Below are positions 36,684-47,715 of a stretch of DNA of 64,000 nucleotides, in pieces (the first letter of the stretch is position 1; every line of letters begins with the position of its first letter). Position numbers and translations under genes: made by a program. The DNA comes from Panopea generosa. Taxonomy: Eukaryota; Mollusca; Bivalvia; Adapedonta; Hiatellidae. The stretch covers positions 18,639,406 through 18,703,405 of the forward strand of contig CM055908.1 in the NCBI GenBank assembly GCA_029582155.1, in the 5' to 3' direction. The notes under the pieces were generated by a model. That model saw only the letters and a program-made list of their open reading frames with translations. It made no database searches and was not told the origin of the DNA.

Positions 36684-37339
36684 TGAAAAGCGGGAATAAG
36701 TGAACCATACGACCAATGTTCGTTACTGACCAATGTAAGGTAGCGACTCCTGCTGTCTTGAATTATGTATGGATGTGTTGTACTTACCATGATTATTCTA
36801 GCATGTATTAATACTAGCTGATGCTGCTGTGGTGTTTGTGTCAGTGGAATGTTGCCTCTACTCTCGGACATGCATTCTTATTTGTATTACTAAAAACAAT
36901 ACATCTGAAACTTCAAAAACATATAAAACATTTGCTGGCAAAGTGGGTACAACTCTATACTAACCTATCGTTGAATTGTTCCTAGAAATGTTAGACAAAA
37001 TGCTATTGCTACTAATAGATTGTGAGGTTAAGTGTTATCAAGCACGGAATATTTGTTTCTGCACGAGAATTATAGATAAACATACTATTTGGACATTTCC
37101 TTTCATTGAAAACTAAATGGAGAGACAATTCAGATTCCGTTACTTCAATTCCGATTGTTGTAGTAAAGGATTTTTTTTTCATTAATTAAGTCCTGTTTTT
37201 CAAATTGGTTCAATTTGTTTTGTTGAATATAAATTACATGACAGTTTAACTGGCTTTTATTTTTAACAATCTTTACAAGCACCGGGACGATATTGCACTT
37301 CTCAAAAACACTACATAGCAACATCTTCCCTTCTGAAAA
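36684..37339. other. AT-rich DNA without recognised features
   Basis: Nothing supportable between the two arrays. Confidence 0.55.
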
Positions 37340-38995
37340 CACTGTCCTCAATAAACAGAATGGGAACGTGTAGTTAACAAGCGAGAAAGGGAACTGTTGA
37401 AATCACAGTGTTCAATAAACAGAATTCGAACGTTTAGTAAACAAATGTAAAAGGGAACTGTTGAAATCACAGTCTTTAATAAACAGAATGTGAACGTGTA
37501 GTAAACAAGCGCGAAAGGGAACTGTTGAAATCACAGTCTGTTAACAGAATGTTAACGTGTAGTAAACAAGCGTGAAAGGGAACTGTTGAAATCACAGTCT
37601 TCAATAAACAGAATGTGAACGTGTAGTAAACAAATGAGAAAGGAACTGTTGAAATCACAGTCTGTTAACAGAATGTTAACGTGTGGTTAACAAGTGAGAA
37701 AGGTAACTGTTGAAATCACAGTCTTCAATAAACAGAATGGGAACGTGTAGTAAACAAGCGAGAAAGGGAACTGTTGAAATCACAGTCTTCAATAAACAGA
37801 ATGTGAACGTGTAGTAAACAAATGAGAAAGGGAACTGTTGAAATCACAGTCTGTTAACAAGATGTTAAAGTGTAGTAAACAAGTTAGAAAGGTAACTGTT
37901 GAAATCACAGTCTTCAATAAACAGAATGGAATTGTGAAGTAAACAAGCGAGAACGGGAACTGTTGAAATCACAGTTTTCAATAAACAGAATGGAAGTGTG
38001 CAGTAAACAAGTGAGAAAGGGAACTGTTGAAATCACAGTCTTCAATAAACAGAATGGGAACGTGTAGTAAACAAGCGAGAAAGGGAACTGTTGAAATCAC
38101 AGTCTTCAATAAACAGAATGGGAACGTGTATTAAACAAGTGAGAAAGGGAACTGTTGAAATCACAGTCTTCAATAAACAGAATGGAATTGTGAAGTAAAC
38201 AAGCGAAAACGGGAACTGTTGAAATCACAGTTTTTAATAAACAGAATGGAAGTGTGCAGTTAACAAGTGAGAAAGGGAACTGTTGAAATCACAATATTCA
38301 ATTAACAGAATGGGAACGTGTAGTAAACAAACGAGAAAGGGAACTGTTGAAATCACAGTCTTCAATAAACAGAATGTGAACGTGTAGTAAACAAGCGAGA
38401 AAGGGAACTGTTGAAATCACAGTCTTCAATAAACAGAATGGGAACGTGTAGTAAACAAGCGAGAAGGGGAACTGTTGAAATCACAGCTTCAATAAACAGA
38501 ATGTGAACGTGTAGTAAACAAGCGAGAAAGGGAACTGTTGGAATCACAGTCTTAAATAAACAGAATGTAAGCGTGTATTAAACAAGTGTGAAAGGGAACT
38601 GTTGAAATCACAGTCTTCAATAAACAGAATGGAATTGTGAAGTAAACAAGCGAGAACGGAAACTGTTGAAATCACAGTTCTCAATAAACAGAATGGGAAC
38701 GTGTAGTAAACAAGCGAGAAAGAGAACTGTTGAAATCACAGTCTTCAATAAACAGAATGGGAACGGGTAGTAAACAAGCGAGAAAGGGAACTGTTGAAAT
38801 CACAGTCTTCAATCAACAGAATGGGAACGTGTAGTAAACAAGTGAGAAAGGGAACTGTTGAAATCACAGTCTTCAATAAACAGAATGGGAACGTATAGTA
38901 AACAAGCGAGTAAGGGAACTGTTGAATTCAGTCTTCAATAAACAGAATGGGAACGTGTAGTAAACAAGTGAGAACGGTAACTGTCTTCAATAAAA
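37340..38995 (+). repeat. 64-bp minisatellite, about 26 copies
   Basis: Unit GGAACTGTTGAAATCACAGT then CTTCAATAAACAGAATGGGA then ACGTGTAGTAAACAAGCGAG then AAAG. Shorter units carry CTGTTAACAGAATGTTAACG instead. Marker variants recur at fixed distances: AATGGAATTGTGAAG starts near 37926 and 38182 (256 bp, four units), each followed by AATGGAAGTGTGCAG. This shows block duplication. The array ends in a partial unit joined to AATAAAATAATT. Confidence 0.95.
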
Positions 38996-39970
38996 TAATT
39001 TCTGTGTCAATGGAATACTATCAATTGAGTGTAATAACAATTTTTATTTTATTCTAAACATTACAGCAACTGTTATTTTCAAAAAGTTATGCCTTTATGT
39101 TCTTATAGCCATTTCTTTGGTAAAATGTAAATATTCTTTTTATTGCTGCATATCCTATCGTAGCATTTGCTTAATTTATTTTAGGAAGAAATTGCTAGCT
39201 CTATAAACTAATTTGGATAAAAATCAAAACCACATTACTCGTAATTATTAAGTGTATTTTCAAAAGTGAAAAGCTGATGCTAAATTACTCAATCAAGAAC
39301 CAGTCCAGTAGAATGATAGAGAAAATAGTCTGAAACTTGCAAAGAAGATACAAGGTTTTATTGCAGTTTACATTTATTTAGGTTGCATTAGATTTGCTGT
39401 ATAACACCTTGACATCGTTTAAAGGGATGGCGGGGATATCGGTCATTATAGTGTTATCCTGGTATTCCCTTTTCACGCACGTAATATTGTCTGGTGTGAT
39501 AAATACAAAGCAATATACGCCCTATCCATCATTTAAGGCAATCCAAATTTAAACAATTTGGGTAACTTTCTGTTTAAATTATGTTGCTTTCTCATCTGCT
39601 TTGTCATTTTAACGACGTTCTAACTTTCTCATATGAGTCTAAAAAAATCCAACCATGTAAAGAATGGCATCAATACTAAACAGTAATAAGGCTACTTAAG
39701 TATGCCGAGTAAAAAAAAACAGTTGCCGACACGAAATGCAAATAAATGCCGACGCTAACGGAAGTTGGAGCTTTGCGCATGTCTTCTCAGATTGTTACTA
39801 TATGGGCATTCGCGGTAATAGGTATATCGCGGTATTAGGTATACAAGGGATAATATAAATATATTACCATGTAATAAAAGTAATTAAATATGGCATACAT
39901 TTCTTAACTTGACAAAATAATTAGTATGTTATATTTTTTTCAGGTTCCTTAATCGTACTATTATATTTAC
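38996..39970. other. AT-rich DNA without recognised features
   Basis: Nothing supportable apart from the splice-donor-like ATTTAC (complement GTAAAT) at its right edge. Confidence 0.5.
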
Positions 39971-40052
39971 CTTCACCCTCAATCCATGTGCGCTGAACAT
40001 ATTGGATCACGTTCAGAATGGTACCGCCAATTTCCCTCGCTTGCTCCAGTAG
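39971..40052 (-). CDS. Candidate isolated coding exon (82 bp)
   Basis: On the minus strand a T-rich tract and ATTTTCGACCAG precede an 82-bp stretch of about 50% GC encoding LLEQAREIGGTILNVIQYVQ then RTWIEGE. GTAAAT, a good donor, follows directly. The surroundings are about one-third GC, so the compositional step fits an exon, with phase 0 at the start and 1 at the end. Upstream codons PYAIFDQ are also open, so the acceptor could be wrong. I do not recognise the family. The YVxxTWI string loosely recalls MULE transposases, but this is weak. It could be a host exon or a transposon fragment. Confidence 0.35.
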
Positions 40053-40944
40053 CTGGTCGAAAATAGCATATGGAAAAAAAAAAGATTAGTGGAAGCACCT
40101 TTAAATTACGATTAGCAGTTAAAAGTGATCTCATCTTGGGAACTCTCGTTGTAACGAGGCGAAATTTTCTATTTCGTGAATTATTTATAAATCCCATAAA
40201 CTTTAGAATACATATAAACTTGAGAGATAAGGTACCGAATATATTAAGATGTTAATATCACATTAGATCTACCAACAGGAAATGGGGTCGTGACGTCATA
40301 TTGTTGTCTTAATCATTTTTTTTTTCGGTACTATTTATTTTTATTATCTCACTTCGCTCAGGAATACACTGTTTCAGTGAGTTTTGTTTGAATTAAGTTT
40401 GTATTTGACCATTCCACCTGCGAACACCAATGTAATTTAGTTCAAACATACTTTGTTTCGTATATTACAATATATTTGCACACAATATGAAAAAAAGGAT
40501 CAGAACGAAACATTTGATCTTATAGAGTTCTTATCCAAAATGTGAAATGTGTCAATATAAAAGTAGCAGTAATTTACTTTATGAATATGTTTAACAGTTG
40601 GTATGGCTTTAAGCTATTACTACAAAGTTACTGAAAAAAAATGTTATTTGAAATTTAATATATTTGTAGAGTTGAAATACAGAGGAGATTAATATTATTT
40701 CTTTAGAAAAAAACGAAGACTAAAGAAGCAAGAGCAAGCTGAGAAATGAACAATACAGAAACAAATTTAAACTTAGGGTACTAAGGACTGTGGTGTACCC
40801 CGTGCAGCGACAACAAAACATGACGGCATCACATTCGTATTTGGCATTATTGAAATCATTTACTAGATTTTATGTAATTTTGTTTCGAATATTGCTGAGT
40901 TTATGTTAATCATAAGGTTTGAGTCACCGAACATCAAGATATTT
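40053..40944. other. AT-rich DNA without recognised features
   Basis: Nothing supportable. Confidence 0.55.
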
Positions 40945-41805
40945 ATTGCAACAGTGCATATTGGTTCAATTTATGTACTAAATCGACTCTGAAATTGTCA
41001 TAAAGATGACAATCGAAAAGTATCGGCACTTTCCATATCTCCACATTCACATAGTGGAGATACTACTATATATTTATGGAATAAATGTTGGTTAAAAAAC
41101 TACAGTTTGTATGTAATCTTGCATGAGCTCTCCTGGTTTCCGAGTAGAAATACTTTGGCACTACAGATTTCCCTTGTTTAAGATGTTGTTTAACAAATGT
41201 ATTAAAACTAGCGTTTCGTACAGAAGGTGGAAGAGCATTTCATTTTCGTGTAACTGATGGGAGAAAGGATGACGAATATAACTTTGTACGAGCAGGTGGG
41301 ACGTGATATTCAGATGCATTTCTTAAATTATAGGTTGATGTTTCACTTACTAAAGAGGGTACTAAGGAGGCAAGATACGGGGGAGTTTCATAACGTATCA
41401 TATCGTAAAAGAATATTAGTGTGTCTTTACGTCTACGAGGTTCGAGTGATTCCCATCCTACTTCCTTGTAAAGGTCAAGAAGCTAACTAGTTTGGTTGCC
41501 CCGGTGACTATTCTTACAGCTTCGTTTTGGATTTTGTCAAGATTTTGTTTTGTTAGTCAGTACAATAGTCCCAGATAATGTCACCGTACTCTAATAGGGG
41601 TCTGATAAACGATATATATCATTTCAAGAGATTTATAATCAAACTGATGTTTGAGTTTACGCATTATATTGATTCACTTCCATCCTTTCTTTAACATATC
41701 CCAGGAGCAGTCATGTGAAAGAAAAAATACCAAGATGTTTGTGAGAAGGCATTTCAGATACTTGCTGGACTATCATTAGAAAGGGTGGATGGTATGGTGG
41801 GTTTC
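40945..41805 (-). pseudogene. LINE reverse transcriptase, C-terminal part, decayed
   Basis: On the minus strand NPPYHPPF (about 41781-41805) and VSEMPSHKHLGIF (41727-41765) match the region after the RT active site. EYGDIIWDYC (41562-41595) matches the conserved (L)EY.D.IWD thumb motif. A 78-codon clean run from 41476 to 41243 begins DLYKEVGWESLEPRRRKD and ends before an in-frame TGA (41240-41242). RRAHARLHTNCSFL and SPLCECGDMESADTF follow, a Cys/His knuckle typical of these C-termini. The endonuclease and the catalytic YxDD core are absent, as in a 5'-truncated copy. Relation to the LINE at 26303 is only at superfamily level. Confidence 0.87.
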
Positions 41806-42440
41806 TTTTACGCTTTTGTAATAAGGATTCCGTTTAGGAAGGGCTGAATGCTTCTGACATAGGTTTTTTATACCTGAATATATCTGAATATACCGTATAT
41901 AGGACAGTGATATATTTTATCCTGTTCGAGAAAGAGAAGGGCTTGCAACAAGATTGTTTATATCAGACAAAAGGAGAATGTCAATGAGAGGGGACGAATT
42001 CTCCGTAAAATGGGGTGCATCGTTTATTGTCTGTTCCAAGCCAAATTGTTGATTTTACGTGCTGTTTGGGACTATAACATATCAAAATTGAAATTTCCCA
42101 TTATTATGATTATCCAAATTATTTGAACATTGACCTCGTGGCTATTAATAATTAATTGAATTTCAGACGCAACATCTTTGATAAATGAGAAAAGCTCATC
42201 ACTTTTTGCATCTCGCTGCTATTATCATTTAACTGTTCATTACGTAAAATTTTGTGAATTGAATGCGTTGATGTAATGTTAAGCCTAGTACTGGAATGTG
42301 TTCAGCATCGATAAACAGCAAACACGTTTAATGCCCGATTTTCTAAACTTAACGCGTATTAGCTGTTAATATGAGGTTGAACCAGTGTCAAGGGAAGCAT
42401 GTTAGCTAACGTGAGCGAACATTTAACCGAAATGAACGCA
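41806..42440. other. AT-rich DNA, possibly degraded LINE
   Basis: Could hold further eroded reverse transcriptase sequence of the adjoining LINE, but I cannot recognise motifs. Confidence 0.4.
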
Positions 42441-42701
42441 GCCCTGGGGTAGTATTCACCAAAAATTATTGAGAATATTCTTAGATTTGTACTTGATAAT
42501 TCAAATTTCAACCTTAGGTATTAACTTTAAAATGGCAGATTGATTAATTGTGAGAATTTATAAGACTATGTATTAGATGTCCATACATGCTTGCAAATTT
42601 TGGTAACAAAATATTGTCTCTAAAAGTGGTTTTCAAAATTCATTCTTGAGTCCAAGTCTAAGAATATTCTTAAGAATGGTTGGTGAATACCACCCCTGGG
42701 C
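42441..42701. mobile_element. MITE, TIR type CCCTGGGGTAGTATTCACC
   Basis: Left end GCCCTGGGGTAGTATTCACC pairs with the reverse complement of the right end GGTGAATACCACCCCTGGGC. Arms extend about 55 bp through GAATATTCTTAGA. The 261-bp element has no coding capacity. A target duplication is not clear. Its ends resemble those of the elements at 43464 and 49769 (a TTCAC/TTCATTAA-like step after a G/C-rich tip). Confidence 0.75.
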
Positions 42702-43463
42702 TAGCGTCTAATAGCGACGAACGTGTAAATATTTCTAACCACTGGTTGATACCGGTAAATCTGTGTCATGAGACATATAACTTAAAAACATTTAATACAA
42801 TGGTACAAAGTATCTTAACTTGCATTAAAACTATTGTTACAGTAGTTGTAGTATAACGTGTTCTGATAAATCGTTTTGCATTGCTTTAAGTTTTTGGGAT
42901 ATAATATCCACAACTTCCATAGATATTATCATATCGGCATTCTTTTTGTTAAAGACTTGTATTGTCATATTATGTATGTATCTGCGTGTATCCTAATGAT
43001 TATTTAAATAAAATGTTATCAAGTTAAGTTGTAATAAAACAGGCGGGCAATGTACACCTGCGCTTTTTTCAGTAATTGAATTTATAAAAAAAATCCTTTG
43101 ATCATCAGATACATGTTTTTCAAAGACTTAACAGATGAAAAAAAATATTAATACTATAATTTTACCTACCATCATCAATAAAAAGTATACCTGTACATAT
43201 ATTGAAAGAAACTAAAATATCTCTGAGTAGGTTAAAATTTGGCTCTTTTAACCTCGTCAAAGACGAAAATTTGATTAAAACTGCATTTAGCTAAAACGCT
43301 TCATGACTAATTATGATATATGTTGGCAGAGTTTGAATTCGATAGGTAAACAACTGCAAGAATACTGCTTGAATTTATCATACATTCTTTATCCTACTTA
43401 CTCCCCATGAACAGACACATTTAAACCCAGTCTGCTGTGTTTTTCTTCGATTTGGTTGCGTTC
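42702..43463. other. AT-rich DNA without recognised features
   Basis: Nothing supportable. Confidence 0.55.
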
Positions 43464-43703
43464 TGGTCCCAGCTTCACTAAGCATCTCAATATGAGAATT
43501 TCTTCAAGTCAAATTTTTGAAACCCTATAACTTAATTTATATTAATTATTTTACATGTTAACCTATACCAATGAGTAAACATTGTTCTGACCTCAATTAC
43601 GTTTAATGGGTAATGAATTCGAGTGATGATTCAGAGAAATTGATTTTGTTTAATTGACGAAACTCTCCATTTGAGATGTTAAGTAAAACCTGACTCTGTC
43701 CTT
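43464..43703. mobile_element. Diverged MITE, related tip structure
   Basis: GGTCCCAGCTTCACTAAGCA followed by TCTCAATATGAGAATTTC pairs, imperfectly, with the complement of GAAACTCTCCATTTGAGATG then TTAAGTAAAACCTGACTCTG. Arms of about 50 bp, total about 240 bp, no coding capacity. More eroded than the element at 42441. Confidence 0.6.
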
Positions 43704-44660
43704 CAAAAGGGTCCTTTTATCAGAAACTATACTTTTAACCTTGGAAACAGGATAATTTCTATTAACAAGTTCTTGATAAATCGAGACGGTTATATGAAAG
43801 ATAACTATCTAACAAACACCTTACTTGAAATGAAATATGACAGCTTGTTTGTATTAAGATGGAATTTTGCATCGCCAAACAATTATATTGATAACTTGAC
43901 TTATACAAACCGGTCATTACCCTCTGATATCATATGCATTGAACTCGTTAAAGCATAAACAGAGTGATAAAGTTTCATTTGTTTTATGTTCTCTTTTTCT
44001 CGATATCTTTATATAAAACGTATTTAACAATGTTTCTCTTTATTTTACAAAAACATGCAATGTTTCAAAGTTATATGAATGGATGCTTTGTTACTTTTAA
44101 AATTTACATAGTTTTCGAATTAAGTTATTTGGATTACATTTAATGTGTAATAAAAAACATTTTACAGAAACACCAGAAATAGACGTTCTGTCTGATGTAA
44201 AACCCCACGCTACAATACCATTGCATATAATTTATCAAATTTTCATGTTAGGTATAACACAAAAATTGTTTGTTTCCACTTTCCCGACAGATTCTGTTTT
44301 TTTGAGCCCCCACCCTAAATTGTTTTTTACTGATTTTGCATGGAAAACTATGATAAACCTTTTTTTTAATTTTCCTTTTTGTGTTCTTTCTATGTCTTTC
44401 TTCTCGCCAATGAGGCTTCGTCAATAAATAGCCTGGGGAGTAAACAAATCATCAAAATGACGTCATCGCAACACAGAGCTTTATATACACATAAAAATAA
44501 TAAGGAAGTAGAGCAATGACGCGTTAATCTATCAAGATAGATCGCACAAAACAGAACAAAACTTTTTCTTTGAAGATAACGAAATTGACATTAATTCATC
44601 ATTATCAGATTCTGACATTGGACATTTCTAAATTGCATATACTGTGCAGAAATGATAAAG
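43704..44660. other. AT-rich DNA without recognised genes
   Basis: A 94-codon frame (44143-44427) has no motifs. Nothing else is supportable. Confidence 0.55.
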
Positions 44661-44699
44661 TTAAGGAGGAATATACCTTTTAAATTATTTTCGAAATCA

Positions 44700-45760
44700 A
44701 GTGAATATTTGGTATATAATGAAACTAGAAGTAATTTCCAATTTGAATATGCTTTTTTTCTGCGGTAAATATAACACTTCTTTACCAATGACGTCGTAAA
44801 CATGGCCATGTTTGGTCTTTCTGACGTCCCGATTTATAGCAGCAAAATCGCGTATTTGTCGACCTCAGTCAAGTTATACAGAATGTACAGAATCGAAACA
44901 CATATCACCACGAACACATTCAACGGATATACGAATTTACAGATGCAAAAATTACGACGAATGCCACATTTTGAAAATATTAGCGAAAAACGGAAATTAT
45001 TATTTTCTCGATTTTTTCGAAAAAAATGCTTCAAATCAAATTTACCAAAAAACAAACCGAGCGATTTTGGAATAATTTTTATTTGATATCTAACAATATG
45101 CTTCACAGTGATTGTGGGATTTTTAGAACAATTGACAAACTAGATTTTTTTTTATTTTTAATTATTTAACCCCACCCTACGTCAAAAAAGACGTCAACAT
45201 ATTGCATAATTCTACACGTTTTCCATACGATTTTCGGCAGTTGAATAAGGTTAAATTATTTTCTAAATCAGTGGTTCAATTAGTATATTATGAAACTAAA
45301 AGAAATTTCCAATGTGAATATGTATTTTTTGCAGCGGTCAATAGAATATATATTTATATGTGACGTCGTAATCATAGCCATGTTCAGCCTTTTTGACGTC
45401 CCAATGTATAGCAGCAAAATCGCGTATTTTTTCGACCTGAGTTGAGCTATTCCTAATACACAGAATAGAAACATATATCACCATGTACACATTTGACGGA
45501 TGTATGGATTTACAGATGCAAAAATTATGACGAACGCCACATTTTGAAAATACTAGCGAAAAACGGAAACTATTTTTTCTCTCAATTTTTTCGTAAAAAC
45601 GGCTTCAAATCAAAATTACCAAAAATCAAATCAAGCGAATTTTACATAATTTTTATATGTTTTCATACTATATATTGTACAATAATCGTGAGATTTTTTG
45701 AAAAATTGACAAACTAGATTTTTTATGATATTCAATTATTTAACCCTACCCTACGTCAAA
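44700..45760 (+). repeat. Diverged tandem duplication inside left palindrome arm
   Basis: Both blocks contain, in order, GAAACTA, AATTTCCAAT, TGACGTCGTAA, CATGGCCATGTT or CATAGCCATGTT, TGACGTCCC, TATAGCAGCAAAATCGCGTA, ATTTACAGATGCAAAAATTA, TAGCGAAAAACGGAAA and CCCACCCTACGTCAAAAAA-like ends. TGACGTC steps (the core of the CRE element) occur repeatedly. The mirrored pair lies at about 46640-47680. Tandem copies differ more than the two arms do, so the tandem duplication came first. Confidence 0.85.
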
Positions 45761-46261
45761 AAACGCTTTAATGCAAACGTCAACGTCGGTATAGCGCATG
45801 AGGTATACGTTTTGTGATAATTAAACAAGTTTGTTCTTACCATTATATTAGTATTTTGTGCACACTAGTTATATATACTTCTGCTGTTTAGTGGCAACTA
45901 ATTTGTCTATAGCATTTATGATAGCGTGTCTGTTTGGTGTACGTACAAAACCGTCATTTTTTTTCACTTACAGGGAACTGGATTCCAAAACAATATTCTC
46001 ATTTCTGACTAGCTCCACGACAGCTAGTGAAATGTTGACATCACAGTTGTCAATTATTAGAACAACATGTCTGGCCTTTCTAAAATTCGGAGCAAACTGT
46101 TACACATACATAAAATGGGCTTGAAACAATACCATCTATGATGAGCAGTGAAAAGCCGCGATCCAGATATATTGTCATTGAACGTACGTAGGAGCATGGG
46201 ACTGGGTGGAAGGGTGGCTTTTCACTGCTATAGTTGGTATTGTTTCAAGCTCATTTTATGA

Positions 46262-46405
46262 ATGTGTACTGAACAGTTTGCTCCGAACTTTAGAAAGGCC
46301 AGACATGTTGTTCTAATAATTGACAACCGTGATGTCCACATTTCACTAGCAGTCGTGGAGCTAGTCAGAAATGAGAATATTGTTTTGGAATCCAGTTCCC
46401 TGTAA
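46262..46405 (+). pseudogene. DDE transposase-like fragment (right palindrome arm)
   Basis: A 47-codon frame reads APNFRKARHVVLIIDN then RDVHISLAVVELVRNENIVL and stops at TAA 46403-46405. The hydrophobic strand, DN, two residues, His, then I-S-L and an ENxIxL turn match the second-Asp region of DDE_1-type (Tigger/pogo/Jerky-like) transposases, where the usual text is LLxDNHxSH. Here Arg or Cys replaces the first His. The mirrored left arm (about 45990-46115, minus) has DNCDVN and a stop just upstream. No other catalytic region is recognisable. The family assignment rests on this single motif. Confidence 0.6.
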
Positions 46406-47715
46406 GTGAAAAAAAATGACGGTTTTGTACGTGCACCAAACAGACAAGCTATCATAAATGCTATATACAAATTAGTTGCCATTAAACAGCAGAAGTATAT
46501 ATAACTTGTGTGTACAAAATACTAATGTAATGGTAAGAACAAACTTGTTTAATTATCACAAAACGTATACCCCATGCGCTATACCGACGTTGACGTTTGC
46601 TTTAAAGCGTTTTTTTGACGTAAGGTAGGGTTAAGTAATTGAATATCATAAAAAATCTAGTTTGTCAATTTTTTCTAAAAAATCTCACAATAATTGTACA
46701 ATATATAGTATAAAATCATATAAAAATTATGCAAAATTCGCTTGATTTGTTTTGTGGTAATTTTGATTTGAAGCCGTTTTTCGAAAAAAATCGAGAAAAA
46801 AATAGTTTCCGTTTTTCGCTAGTATTTTCAAAATGTGAGGTTCGTCGTAATTTTTGCATTTGTAAATGCATACATCCGTCAAATGTGTACATGGTGATAT
46901 ATGTTTCTATTCTGTGTATTAGGAATAACTCAACTGAGGTCGAAAAATATGCGATTTGGCTGCTATACATTGGGACGTCAAAAAGGCTGAACATGGCCAT
47001 GATTACGACGTCACATATAAATATATATTCTATTGACCGCTGCAAATAATACATATTCACATGGGAAATTACTTCTAGTTTCATAATATACTAATTGAAC
47101 CACTGATTTAGAAAATATTTTAACCTTAATCAACCGCCAAAAATCTGATGGAAAACGCGTAGAATTATGTAATATGTTGACGTCTTTTTTGACGTAGGGT
47201 GGGGTTAAATAATTAAAAATAAAAAAAAAATCTAGTTTGTCAATTGTTCTAAAAATCTCACAATCACTGTGAAGCACATTGTTAGAAAACAAATAAAAAT
47301 TATTCCAAAATCGCTCGGTTTGTTTTTTGGTAATTTTGATTTGAAGCATTTTTTTCGAAAAAATCGAGAAAATAATAATTTCCGTTTTTCGCTAATATTT
47401 TCAGAATGTGGCGTTCGTCGTAATTATTGCATATGTAAATTCATATATCCGTTGAATGTGTACTTGATGATATGTGTTTCGATTCTGTACATTCTGTATA
47501 ACTTGACTGAGGTCGACAAATACGCGATTTTGCTGCTATAAATCGGGACGTCAGAAAGACCAAACATGGCCATGTTTACGACGTCATTGGTAAAGAAGTG
47601 TTATATTTACCGCAGAAAAGAAAATATATTCAAATTGGAAATTACTTATAGTTTCATAACATACCAAATATTCCACTGATTTCGAAAATAATTTAAAAGG
47701 TATATTCCTCCTTAA

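Larger units (their letters stand above)
44661..47715. repeat. 3.05-kb near-palindrome, 1.5-kb arms
   Basis: TTAAGGAGGAATATACCTTT at the left edge is mirrored by AAAGGTATATTCCTCCTTAA at the right. The arms match continuously (about 95% in sampled stretches) to GCAGTGAAAAGCC (ending 46157) and GGCTTTTCACTGC (from 46216), leaving a spacer of about 58 bp. Inside each arm a block of about 475 bp occurs twice in tandem (left arm 44700-45170 and 45285-45760) at roughly 80% identity. The innermost part of each arm encodes a DDE-like transposase fragment. It may be a giant fold-back element or an inverted duplication of a decayed transposon. The TTAA at the edges is part of the palindrome, so it cannot by itself serve as a target duplication. 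Confidence 0.93.

Noticed and set aside
36053-36871. Minus-strand frames up to 156 codons with a 19-residue repeat
   Set aside because: Products of the 19-bp minisatellite. Several frames are open at once and no flanking unique coding sequence exists.
41257-41490. 77-codon plus-strand frame
   Set aside because: Shadow of the minus-strand LINE C-terminal coding region, which matches known motifs.
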